From contig DAOUGD010000298.1 in the NCBI GenBank assembly GCA_034429475.1, positions 1 through 21,535 of the forward strand: a DNA stretch of 21,535 nucleotides. Direction: 5' to 3'. Every line of letters starts with the position of its first letter. Position 1 is the first letter of the stretch. Both the position numbers and the translations under genes were made by a program. Shown here one piece after another: positions 6,551 to 14,485 of the stretch. The stretch is from JAKQHY01 sp034429475 (GTDB taxonomy: Bacteria; Chloroflexota; Anaerolineae; B4-G1; SLSP01). Below the pieces are notes generated by a model. It did no database searches and was not told the origin of the DNA. It worked only from the letters and a program-made list of their open reading frames with translations.

Positions 6551-7282
6551 ATGACCGAAGAATGGCAAGCCCCTGACCGTTACTCTTGGCGAAAGACCCT
6601 CTTTCTCCATCTCGCTCCTGGAATTCCCTTCACTCTCGCGTTTCTACTCGCAGCCTGGCTGGTGAATCGAGCCGGCGGCTCAATCTACCTGGCCGGTATC
6701 CTCTGTATTCCGCTGTTAGCGGTCTGCGAGGTCGGAGTTCTCATCATCGAACGAAAACGGCTCAACTGGAGTTGGAGATCCCTCATGGTTCCTCGTGGCA
6801 GCGACCGCGTTTCGATCCTGGACATCCTACTGAGCGTCGCGGCGCTCTACGTCATCGCACAGGTGGCTGCCGCGCTTGCCGCTCCCTCTCGCACGGCCAT
6901 TCTGCGCGTTATGGCCGCCTGGCTGCCGCCCTGGGCCATTTTCAATAGCCTCCCGGCGGGCATTGCGTCTTCCACGCTTTGGCTGGGCCTGTTCCTATCG
7001 GGCCTCGTCGCTCCCATCGTCGAAGAACTGTACTTTCGCGCTTTTCTCATGCCCCGGATTCCGGTCTCCGGGCGCTGGGCGCCCGCCGTCAACGCGGCTC
7101 TCTTCGCCATCTATCACTTCTACACTCCCTGGAACTGTCTCGTGTTCTTCCTGGCTTTTCTCCCTCTGGCCACCTACGTGCGATTCAGGGGCAACGTATT
7201 GCCAACCATCCTCACGCACTGCCTCTTCAATTCTGTTGGAGTTATCCTTGTACTGGCCGGACTGCCGCTGCCATTCAATTGA
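6551..7282 (+). CDS. CPBP family intramembrane metalloprotease
   Basis: The product is a 243-residue membrane protein with about seven hydrophobic segments. The three CPBP (CAAX protease/bacteriocin-processing, Abi) motifs are intact: E158-E159-x3-R163 (EELYFRAF), F-x3-H189 (FAIYHF) and H223-x3-N227 (HCLFN). Members are glutamate-type intramembrane proteases active in the cytoplasmic membrane; roles include prenyl-protein processing and bacteriocin immunity. The ATG at 6551 is chosen because AAGGAAGG lies upstream and residues coded before it (from 6470) fall inside the repeat cluster. The next gene starts 2 nt after its stop, so translational coupling is likely. Confidence 0.88.
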   Translation: MTEEWQAPDRYSWRKTLFLHLAPGIPFTLAFLLAAWLVNRAGGSIYLAGILCIPLLAVCEVGVLIIERKRLNWSWRSLMVPRGSDRVSILDILLSVAALYVIAQVAAALAAPSRTAILRVMAAWLPPWAIFNSLPAGIASSTLWLGLFLSGLVAPIVEELYFRAFLMPRIPVSGRWAPAVNAALFAIYHFYTPWNCLVFFLAFLPLATYVRFRGNVLPTILTHCLFNSVGVILVLAGLPLPFN

Positions 7283-7284
7283 GT

Positions 7285-7833
7285 ATGGAATTCATACTGC
7301 TTAGACCTGACCAGATCATAGCAATGATGGATTATCCGCCTCTGCACAGCCCTGAGGCTCTGGCTATCTATTTTCAGAAGTTTTGTGCAGGCGAGCAAGA
7401 TATATCTCCCGTACCCGTTATCAAAAAGGAGCTTGTCCTGAATTATTTCAGGCTACAAAGAGACCGGTTCGCTTCATACAGTGAAATACTGCAAAGATTC
7501 CTGGATGAGCATCCCGCCGTAGCGTATTTTATGCTGGATGGCGGTCACAGGTGCGCTGCCGCTATGCTGTCTGGAAAAATGATCCCTTGCATCTCTATCA
7601 CTGACGACAGCGTCTTCATAGAAATTAATACTTCGGAAAGCCCAATCAGGCTTCATGGAGACTTTTCTACTTTGACCGAGGACATGGTCAGTATAGACCA
7701 GGAGATCAGGATGTTGGAGGAACACTTTTTCGAGAACAAGAGATTCTGGACTGTTGAAGAAAAAGTCAAAGCCATGATTGAAAATGGAGATATACCCGAA
7801 GCCATGGTGTCAGTGATAAAGAGGGGGTCATAA
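7285..7833 (+). CDS. Hypothetical protein with a ParB/sulfiredoxin-like motif
   Basis: The protein is 182 residues. I do not recognise a named family, but residues 81-102 (YFMLDGGHRCAAAMLSGKMIPC) closely match the DGxHRxxAA signature of the ParB N-terminal/sulfiredoxin-like fold, which in several families binds nucleotide. The region before it (LRPDQI, PVPVIKKELVLNY) fits the 'parameters to satisfy' strand-helix pattern of that fold. A C-terminal tail of about 60 residues is charged and helical. The chosen ATG lies 2 nt after the CPBP stop and lacks a ribosome binding site, so it likely depends on coupling; ATG 7324 is an alternative. The gene is visibly more AT-rich than its neighbours, which may mean recent transfer. 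Confidence 0.6.
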   Translation: MEFILLRPDQIIAMMDYPPLHSPEALAIYFQKFCAGEQDISPVPVIKKELVLNYFRLQRDRFASYSEILQRFLDEHPAVAYFMLDGGHRCAAAMLSGKMIPCISITDDSVFIEINTSESPIRLHGDFSTLTEDMVSIDQEIRMLEEHFFENKRFWTVEEKVKAMIENGDIPEAMVSVIKRGS

Positions 7834-7837
7834 GTCA

Positions 7838-8383
7838 ATGGAAACCAGTGAAGCAAAGACTCTCGTCGGATGCTGCGGGTTGTATTGTGGACTGTGTAAC
7901 AAGTACCAGTCGCAAGCGCCCAGTCGGTGTACCGGGTGCCAACAGGGCGAACAACACGAATGGTGCAGCATTTGGAATTGCTGTGTAAAGAAGCGCGGCT
8001 TTGAAACCTGCGTCGAGTGTGATGCGTTATTTAACTGCCCCATCTTCCTGAGAAGAAAAGTGGCGGAGTGGGTGCCGGCGGCTGCCAATTTGCGCCAGAT
8101 GAAGGCGTTGGGTCTGGAGAGCTGGTTAGGAGAACAAGTAGAGAGACAGGCATTGCTGGAGGAATTGCTCCAGAACTACAATGAAGGCCGCTCAATGAGC
8201 TTTTATTGTAAGGCCTGCGCCAGACTATCGCCTGACTTGATCAACCAGGCCATCGAAGCCGCCAAAGAATGCCTCGCAGGTGAAAAGACCGCTGAGTCTG
8301 ATGTGAAATTGCGGGCGAGGGTGCTAAGGACGGTCATGGAGAGGCTGGCCTTAGAAGCCGATATTGACTTGCAAAAAGCGTAG
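7838..8383 (+). CDS. DUF3795 domain protein, cysteine-rich
   Basis: The protein has 181 residues. The N-terminal half carries the DUF3795 cysteine pattern: C-C-G-L-Y-C-x2-C (residues 12-20), CTGC, CSIWNCC, CVECDALFNCP. These cysteines probably bind zinc or an Fe-S cluster. The C-terminal half is helical, with another CxxC (YCKACARLS). The family is common in anaerobic bacteria and archaea and has no established function. The ATG is 4 nt after the previous stop with AGAGGGGG upstream. It is the last gene of the CPBP operon and is followed by a hairpin at 8386-8424. Confidence 0.78.
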   Translation: METSEAKTLVGCCGLYCGLCNKYQSQAPSRCTGCQQGEQHEWCSIWNCCVKKRGFETCVECDALFNCPIFLRRKVAEWVPAAANLRQMKALGLESWLGEQVERQALLEELLQNYNEGRSMSFYCKACARLSPDLINQAIEAAKECLAGEKTAESDVKLRARVLRTVMERLALEADIDLQKA

Positions 8384-8385
8384 TC

Positions 8386-8424
8386 ATCAAAAGGCGCGGG
8401 ATCATCCGCTCCCGCGCCTTTGAT
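8386..8424. terminator. Bidirectional terminator-like hairpin
   Basis: Arms 8386-8400 and 8411-8424 pair over 14 bp with one bulged A (ATCAAAGGCGCGGG-type stem) around a 10-nt loop. It sits 2 nt after the DUF3795 stop, and downstream of the minus-strand remnant that ends at 8446. The stem ends in AAA/TTT on both sides, consistent with convergent termination. Confidence 0.6.
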
Positions 8425-8445
8425 AACCGGTACTTTGGCTGGAAG

Positions 8446-8559
8446 TTACTTGACCGCCAATCGTTCGATCAAGGCTTGCAAGTCCGTTGCGCCCTGGTCA
8501 ACGGTGGACTGGCCGCTCGCGGCCCTCGGCTCAAAGACGCCACTCTGGTTCTGGCAATG
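8446..8559 (-). pseudogene. Possible 3' remnant of a lost minus-strand gene
   Basis: On the minus strand this reads as an open stretch of about 37 codons, from an in-frame stop at 8560-8562 to a TAA at 8446-8448. It ends in a protein-like C-terminus (GQSTVDQGATDLQALIERLAVK). It is followed by the hairpin at 8386-8424, as expected for a real gene end. No start codon or upstream part remains; the LacI promoter begins at 8563. I infer that the body of this gene was deleted. The family cannot be told from 37 residues, and chance coding in GC-rich DNA is the main alternative. Confidence 0.4.
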
Positions 8560-8562
8560 CTA

Positions 8563-8590
8563 TTGACCGTAACTTTTTTTATAGTACAAT
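8563..8590 (+). promoter_or_regulatory. Promoter of the LacI regulator gene
   Basis: TTGACC at 8563-8568 and TACAAT at 8585-8590 are spaced by 16 nt with a T-rich spacer. Transcription would begin near 8597, inside the operator palindrome at 8590-8603 and only about 18 nt before the start codon. No other strong promoter is seen in the 230-nt gap. Confidence 0.7.
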
Positions 8591-8603
8591 GCAAACGATT
8601 GCA
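8590..8603. promoter_or_regulatory. LacI-family operator overlapping the promoter
   Basis: TGCAAACGATTGCA is a palindrome with a central CG and one mismatched pair, the classic shape of LacI/PurR/CcpA-type operators (central CpG, A/T arms). It overlaps the last base of the -10 element and the predicted start site, so binding would block initiation. This implies negative autoregulation by the LacI protein. Confidence 0.7.
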
Positions 8604-8614
8604 AAGATAGAAAA

Positions 8615-9634
8615 ATGCCGATGAGTAAGAAACCCATACAAACCCTGGCAGATATTGCCCGATTAGCCAACGTCTCCCGTTCGACGGTTTCGCGCGCCCT
8701 GAACGATAGCCCGCTTCTTAACCAGGAGACAAAAGAGCGCATTCAGGCCATCGCGCGGGAGCAGCATTTCCGCACGAACGCCCCGGCCCGCAACCTCCGT
8801 TTGCGCCAGAGTCACACGATAGCCTTTGTCGTCCCCACCTATTACCCGGAATTTTTCTCCGGGGAAGATTTGTTTGGACTGGAAATGTTGAGCGGCGTCG
8901 GGAATGGGCTGCACGCGCTGGGCTACGACCTGCTCATCGTCCACGTCGCGCCGCGCGACACCGCGTGGGCGCACGCCTACCTGGATAGCGGGCGCGTGGA
9001 CGGCTTCATCATCATGGCCTCGAACCGCCGGCAGGCGCACCTCAAATCCCTGGTGGAAATGGAAGCGCCCTTCATCGCCTGGGGTGTGCCGGTGCCAGAC
9101 TTTACCTACTGCTCGGTCACGGGAGACAATGTCACGGGCGGCCGGCTGGCAACCCAGCACTTGCTTGGTCGTGGGCGGCAGCGGATTGCGTTCCTGGGCG
9201 GGCCGGCGGATGAATTGACGGTACACTATCGGCTGAAGGGCTACGAAAATGCTTTGCAGACTGCCGGGCGCAGCGTGGATCCCGCTCTGCTGGCCTATGG
9301 CGATTACACGCACGCCTCTGGCATCGCCGCTATGCAGCGATTGATGGATCAGGCGCCGGATCTGGACGCCGTTTTTGTGACCAGCGACCTGATGGCGATT
9401 GGGGCCATCCACGCCATCCAGGAGCGCGGGAGACGCGCGCCAGAGGAGATTGCCGTCGTCGGGTATGACGATTTGTCCGTCGCCTTCTACAACAACCTCC
9501 CCCTCACCACGGTACGGCAGAATTTCCCTTTGGTGGGCAAATTGCTGGCGCAAAATCTGATCCAGTACCTCCAAACCGGGGTTGTCACCAACGTGACGAC
9601 GCCGGTGGAGTTGGTGATTCGTCAATCGGCTTAG
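8615..9634 (+). CDS. LacI family transcriptional regulator
   Basis: The protein has 339 residues, the usual LacI/GalR length. The N-terminal helix-turn-helix and hinge are clear (TLADIARLANVSRSTVSRALND, residues 10-31). A periplasmic-binding-protein-like effector domain runs from about residue 70, with typical segments VDGFIIMAS, TGGRLATQHLLGRGRQRIAFLGGP, DAVFVTSDLMAIGAIHAIQERG and AVVGYDD. The effector is probably a sugar, but which one is not readable. Two ATGs are possible (8615 and 8621), neither with a strong ribosome binding site. A palindromic operator covers its own promoter and a matching copy lies at 9663-9676 before the next gene. The likely targets are itself and the APH-MATE pair. 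Confidence 0.92.
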   Translation: MPMSKKPIQTLADIARLANVSRSTVSRALNDSPLLNQETKERIQAIAREQHFRTNAPARNLRLRQSHTIAFVVPTYYPEFFSGEDLFGLEMLSGVGNGLHALGYDLLIVHVAPRDTAWAHAYLDSGRVDGFIIMASNRRQAHLKSLVEMEAPFIAWGVPVPDFTYCSVTGDNVTGGRLATQHLLGRGRQRIAFLGGPADELTVHYRLKGYENALQTAGRSVDPALLAYGDYTHASGIAAMQRLMDQAPDLDAVFVTSDLMAIGAIHAIQERGRRAPEEIAVVGYDDLSVAFYNNLPLTTVRQNFPLVGKLLAQNLIQYLQTGVVTNVTTPVELVIRQSA

Positions 9635-9661
9635 GCGAGACTTGTCGTTTTTTAGACCTTC

Positions 9662-9708
9662 TTGCAAACGATCGCAAGAAAGAAAACTATCATGGGAGCG
9701 CTTCAATG
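9662..9708. promoter_or_regulatory. Second LacI-type operator region
   Basis: TGCAAACGATCGCA at 9663-9676 matches the operator at 8590-8603 at 13 of 14 positions, and similarity continues 3' (GAAAGAAAA against GATAGAAAA). A -10-like TATCAT follows at 9688-9693. A different imperfect palindrome with an AGCGCT centre spans 9691-9708 (7 of 9 pairs) and resembles the TGGGAGCGCT-type operators of CelR-like LacI members. The region lies 210-250 nt before the APH gene. Confidence 0.6.
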
Positions 9709-9732
9709 GGGTAACTGCTTTTCACGGATTTT

Positions 9733-9778
9733 TTAACTCTAAACTTTTAACTTGTCATTTATGACTATTCTCAAAGGA
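9733..9778 (+). repeat. Short heptamer run (TTAACTT type) and shared leader
   Basis: Three 7-nt units (TTAACTC, TAAACTT, TTAACTT) fill 9733-9753. At 9764-9778 the stretch ACTATTCTCAAAGGA repeats almost exactly the leader before the DUF3307 gene (227-241). Here the purine-rich end is followed by no ATG in suitable position, so it may be a relic of a lost gene start. Confidence 0.5.
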
Positions 9779-9819
9779 ATCACCCATTAACCTGCGGTTC
9801 ACCAGCGGTCGGATGAAAA

Positions 9820-9888
9820 TCTCACGCAAAGGCGCCAAGCCCGCCAAGTTTCTGTTTTTACTTTGCGTCTTTGCGCCTTTGCGTGAAA
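9820..9888. repeat. Imperfect inverted repeat, ACGCAAAGGCGC type
   Basis: Arm 9820-9849 (30 nt) and arm 9860-9888 (29 nt) are mostly complementary with one indel around a 10-nt T-rich loop. Each arm has internal repeats of about 9-10 nt (CGCAAAG-like). A single-arm copy of the right arm, identical at about 26 of 29 positions, lies at 18703-18731. It has the same design as the element at 6151-6231 with a different sequence. Confidence 0.65.
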
Positions 9889-9917
9889 CAGTCTTGTATT
9901 TTCAAGGGAGAAAGGAG

Positions 9918-10898
9918 ATGGAAAGTCAAACCAAGAACAAGCAGACACGGGAACAGATTGAACGTATGGCCGTCCGGGCTTTTAACGGCCTGGGGCTGGC
10001 CGATGGGGAGGAGGCCGTCACCGAACTAAAAGAGGGCTGGTTCAATGCCTCGTACAGCGTCCGGCTGGCCGATGGGCGGGAGGTCATCCTCAAGATCGCG
10101 CCGCCGCAGGGCGCGGAAGTCCTGCTGTATGAGAAGAATATCATGGCGACCGAGGTCGCGGCCATGCGCCTGGTCCGGCAAAATCCGGCCATCCCCGTGC
10201 CCGAAATTTACTTTTTCGATACCGCCCACGATGTGTGCGACGCGGATTACTTCTTTATGGAGAAGATCGTCGGGGACAACCTGCATCATGTGCGGGCGTC
10301 TCTGCCCGCCGAAGCCCGCGAATCCGTTGACCGGCACATCGGCGCGATCATCCGGGAGATCAACACCTTCCCCGGCGTCTACTTCGGCCTGGATGGAAAC
10401 CCGGACTTGCGCGCAGACACCTGGAAAGCGGCTTTCGTCAAACTCGTGGAATCGGCGCTGACGGACATCGCCCGCAAAAACGCGGGGTTCGACTTCACCT
10501 TTGACGAAATCCGCGCCGTTGTGCAGAAGCACGCGCCCGCGCTGGACGAAATCACCACGCCGTGTCTGGTCCATTGGGATGCCTGGGATCCCAATTTCTT
10601 CGTGAAAGACGGTCGGATTGCCGGCATCATTGACTTCGAGCGGGCGATGTGGGCCGAGCCGCTGATGGAGGCCCAGTTCCGGGCGCTCTCTTTCGGCGAA
10701 GGCGTCACGCACGCGATGCGCGGCTATGGCAAAACCACCTTCACCTCGGCGGAAGAGCAGCGTTGTTACCTTTACACCCTGCACCTCGGCCTGATCATGA
10801 ATACGGAATGTTATTACCGCCATTACGATACCGATGACATTTTTAACGCCTCCAAGGCTATCATCGGCGGGGCCATGCAGTGGCTAACAACCCATTGA
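9918..10898 (+). CDS. APH-family phosphotransferase (aminoglycoside phosphotransferase-like)
   Basis: The protein has 326 residues with a kinase-like fold. Lys-59 in VILKIAPP is the candidate ATP-binding lysine. The catalytic loop is H219-W-D221-x4-N226 (LVHWDAWDPNFF) and the metal-binding Asp is D239 (IIDFERAMW). This is the APH/choline kinase/homoserine kinase group, which phosphorylates small hydroxylated molecules in the cytoplasm. The substrate is unknown: an antibiotic is possible given the adjacent MATE exporter, but a sugar or amino alcohol fits the LacI context equally well. ATG 9918 is chosen because it follows GGGAG by 7 nt, and codons before it (from 9813) fall inside the inverted repeat. 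Its last 19 nt overlap the MATE gene. Confidence 0.82.
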   Translation: MESQTKNKQTREQIERMAVRAFNGLGLADGEEAVTELKEGWFNASYSVRLADGREVILKIAPPQGAEVLLYEKNIMATEVAAMRLVRQNPAIPVPEIYFFDTAHDVCDADYFFMEKIVGDNLHHVRASLPAEARESVDRHIGAIIREINTFPGVYFGLDGNPDLRADTWKAAFVKLVESALTDIARKNAGFDFTFDEIRAVVQKHAPALDEITTPCLVHWDAWDPNFFVKDGRIAGIIDFERAMWAEPLMEAQFRALSFGEGVTHAMRGYGKTTFTSAEEQRCYLYTLHLGLIMNTECYYRHYDTDDIFNASKAIIGGAMQWLTTH

Positions 10899-12256
10899 GC
10901 GCCTCCAGAGTTGAACGCCTGAGCACGGAGAAAATCGGGAAACTGCTGCTGGAAATGTCTTCGCAGACCACGTTTTCGCTGCTGGTCTACGCGGCTTACA
11001 GCATCATCAACACCTACTTCCTCTCCGTGGGCATCAACTCGCTGGCGGCGGCCGGCGCTTCGATCATCTCGCCGGTGCTGATCGCGCTCGGCGGCGTCGC
11101 CACCATTGTCGGGGTCGGCGGCGCCTCGTTGGTTTCCAGGGCGCTCGGGGAGAACAATGTCGAGAAGGCATCGCAAACCGTGGCCAACACCTTTCTGATC
11201 TTCTGGACGGTGGCGGTGACGATCACGGTTTTTGGGACGCTGTTGATCAAGCCGATGGTCGTCCTGCTTGGGGCCACCGAGACTATCGCGCCCTACGCCA
11301 TCACCTATGGCCGCATCATCTTCCTGGGCGCGCTGACCAGCACCGGCTATTCCACGATCATCCGGGCGGATGGCAACATCCGCTTCTCGACCGCTATCTG
11401 GGTCATCCCGGTGGTCGCCAATACCGTGCTGGCCTGGCTCTTCATCATGGTGTTGCGCACCGGGGTGGGCGGGGCCGCCTGGGCGACCGTCATCGGGCAG
11501 GCCATCTCCGCCGGGATGAGCGTCTACTTCTTCTTTTTCCGCCCTAACCGTTCCTACCGGATCAAGGCCGCCTATTTCAAGCCGGACAAGTCCATCATCG
11601 GCGAAGTGCTGATGATCGGGTTGCCCTCGTTTCTCAAGAGCCTCAGCGCCAGCCTGATCGTCATCGTCACCAACAACCTGCTCCGGCTGCTGGGCGGCGA
11701 CAGCGCCCTGGGCGTCTTTGCCATCGTCAACCGCCTCTACGCCTCGCTGAGTATGCCCCAGACCGGCATTGTGCAGGGGATGCAGCCGTTGGTGGGCTAC
11801 AACTTCGGGCAGAAGCGCTTCGACCGGGTCCGCCGGACGCTCACGCTGTCCCTCGGCGCGACGGTCGGCTACGGGCTGCTCGTCGGCGGCGTTTGTCTGC
11901 TGATTCCGGCCGCCCTCATCGCCGTGCTTTCCCAGGAAAGCGCCATTATGGCCGAAGGGCCAATCGCCTTGCGCTGGCTGGCGCTGTCCTATCCCCTGAG
12001 CGGGGTGGCGATGTTGGTGGCGGCGTATTTTCAAGCGGTGGGCAAGGCGCCGGAAGCCCTGGGATTGACCCTCGGCGGCATCCTGCTGGTCAAACTGCCG
12101 GTGCTGCTGCTGGCCTCCCGCTGGTTCGCCTTGACCGGCATCTGGGCCTCGGAGGCCGTGTCGGAGCTGATCCTTTGCGTTGTGTCTGGGGCGATGTTGC
12201 GCCATCACCAGGGGAAGGCGCAGGGGGAATGGGTGGGTGAGCAAGCCCGTTCGTAG
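10880..12256 (+). CDS. MATE family efflux transporter
   Basis: The product has 458 residues and about 12 membrane helices in two homologous halves, with the helix 1 region LLLEMSSQTTFSLLVYAAYSIINTYFLSVG and the second-half counterpart MIGLPSFLKSLSASLIVIVTNNLL. The segments NRLYASLSMPQTGIVQGMQPLVGYNFGQKR and GYSTIIRADGN are typical of MepA/NorM-like exporters. These expel cationic compounds in exchange for Na+ or H+ across the inner membrane. The start is a GTG at 10880 inside the end of the APH gene, so the two are translationally coupled. No good ATG exists upstream of conserved sequence. The transported substrate is not predictable. Confidence 0.9.
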   Translation: MANNPLSASRVERLSTEKIGKLLLEMSSQTTFSLLVYAAYSIINTYFLSVGINSLAAAGASIISPVLIALGGVATIVGVGGASLVSRALGENNVEKASQTVANTFLIFWTVAVTITVFGTLLIKPMVVLLGATETIAPYAITYGRIIFLGALTSTGYSTIIRADGNIRFSTAIWVIPVVANTVLAWLFIMVLRTGVGGAAWATVIGQAISAGMSVYFFFFRPNRSYRIKAAYFKPDKSIIGEVLMIGLPSFLKSLSASLIVIVTNNLLRLLGGDSALGVFAIVNRLYASLSMPQTGIVQGMQPLVGYNFGQKRFDRVRRTLTLSLGATVGYGLLVGGVCLLIPAALIAVLSQESAIMAEGPIALRWLALSYPLSGVAMLVAAYFQAVGKAPEALGLTLGGILLVKLPVLLLASRWFALTGIWASEAVSELILCVVSGAMLRHHQGKAQGEWVGEQARS

Positions 12257-12303
12257 TAACCGCTTTAGCGGTCTCTGGGAAGGCTGAAGCCGTTACTACG
12301 AAC
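12249..12303. repeat. Long hairpin, GTTCGTAGTAAC type
   Basis: Arms 12249-12260 and 12292-12303 are perfectly complementary over 12 bp. Pairing continues inward with one mismatch and one G-U pair for about 9 more bases. The left arm begins in the last codons of the MATE gene. A smaller internal hairpin (ACCGC-TTTA-GCGGT) overlaps it. It is probably a dispersed palindrome that also closes the MATE transcript. Confidence 0.6.
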
Positions 12304-12320
12304 CGTCCCAACCAAAGAGG

Positions 12321-12351
12321 GGGGATGGCAAGCCGGCAGCTTGCCATCCCC
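12321..12351. terminator. 13-bp perfect hairpin between convergent MATE and GH51 genes
   Basis: GGGGATGGCAAGC at 12321-12333 pairs perfectly with 12339-12351 around a 5-nt loop. It lies 7 nt after the GH51 stop on the minus strand and between two convergent genes. Only a CTCTTT-like run follows on the minus strand, so it is a plausible but T-poor terminator for GH51. Confidence 0.6.
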
Positions 12352-12358
12352 AACTACA

Positions 12359-13849
<1,491 letters not shown>

Positions 13850-13867
13850 ATCAGCTCCTTGAAAATA

Positions 13868-13895
13868 GGGATTGGGAATTGGGGATTAGGGATGG
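13868..13895. repeat. Heptamer tandem array, GGGATTG type (4 units)
   Basis: Four 7-nt units (GGGATTG, GGAATTG, GGGATTA, GGGATGG) lie just upstream of the GH51 gene, between its ribosome binding site and its likely promoter, so the repeat would be in the 5' untranslated leader of the minus-strand transcript. Confidence 0.65.
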
Positions 13896-13931
13896 AGAAC
13901 TTGGCTCTCAATCCTTTGTCCTCACTCGCCC

Positions 13932-13937
13932 ATTATA
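13932..13937 (-). promoter_or_regulatory. Candidate -10 element for GH51
   Basis: The minus strand reads TATAAT here, about 83 nt before the GH51 start codon. No convincing -35 hexamer lies 16-18 nt further upstream, so an activator or an extended -10 would be needed. The sequence is nearly symmetrical and also reads TATAAT on the plus strand at 13934-13939. Confidence 0.35.
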
Positions 13938-13994
13938 ATCCATTTTGTTATTGTCCGGCCATCCCCGCCGTGGTGATGCAGCCTAAAATTTGAT

Positions 13995-14099
13995 CTACTG
14001 AGTCTCGTAGGCTGTTTGAATTTCGATTTCGGTACCATTATCATTTAGTCTGACACGTACCCAATTTGGAAAGGGTGCCAGGAGTGCCTTGCGTTGTCC
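13995..14099 (-). pseudogene. Possible 3' remnant of a second lost minus-strand gene
   Basis: The minus strand encodes 34 residues that look like a genuine C-terminus (RKALLAPFPNWVRVRLND, then EIEIQTAYETQ) before a TAG at 13995-13997. The frame stays open upstream to a TGA about 50 nt beyond 14099, but that part is less protein-like and runs into the ribosome binding site region of the gene at 14172. No start codon with a ribosome binding site is present. I infer a truncated gene end. The family is not recognised. Confidence 0.45.
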
Positions 14100-14171
14100 T
14101 ATCGCCTGAGTAGAATGTAGGGGAAATCTGTACGGGATTGTTAGGGATGGGGACGATCAGGAGGTGACGCA

Positions 14172-14480
14172 ATGAAGTCTATCTTACGGCATATTGTGCG
14201 TTCCTTCACGCTTATTGAGTACGTGCTGCGGCACTTCGCCGAAATTACCGCGCAGACCGATCTGTGGGGCAAGCTGGGCCGTCTGCTGCCGGTCGCGGGC
14301 CTGGGATTCTTCCTGTTTGGCCTGGTGATGGACTTGGGCGGCGCGCTCGGCTGGGCGGCGCTCTTTTCCGCGCTCAAGCTGCCGCTGCTCTTCCTGGCAA
14401 GCGGCAAAAAAGTGATCCTCATCGGCATCAATTTCAGCACGGAACAACGCAATGTGGATTCCTGGCAGGTGGTGGAATAG
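14172..14480 (+). CDS. Small hypothetical membrane protein
   Basis: This is a 102-residue protein of unknown family. A basic amphipathic N-terminus (MKSILRHIVRSF) is followed by hydrophobic segments at about residues 38-55 and 60-76, then a polar tail (ASGKKVILIGINFSTEQRNVDSWQVVE). A strong AGGAGGTG ribosome binding site lies 6 nt before the ATG, good evidence that it is translated. It is 5 nt from the next membrane-protein gene, so the two probably form an operon. I do not recognise a homologous family and assign no function. Confidence 0.6.
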   Translation: MKSILRHIVRSFTLIEYVLRHFAEITAQTDLWGKLGRLLPVAGLGFFLFGLVMDLGGALGWAALFSALKLPLLFLASGKKVILIGINFSTEQRNVDSWQVVE

Positions 14481-14485
14481 GCACT

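Noticed and set aside
9813..9917. 35-codon N-terminal extension of the APH gene (MKISRKGAKPAKF)
   Set aside because: The codons fall entirely within the inverted repeat at 9820-9888; a ribosome binding site supports ATG 9918, where family similarity begins.
10823..12244. 473-codon open frame on the minus strand opposite the MATE gene
   Set aside because: Low-complexity His/Gln/Asp/Arg-rich translation typical of the antisense of a GC-rich membrane protein gene.
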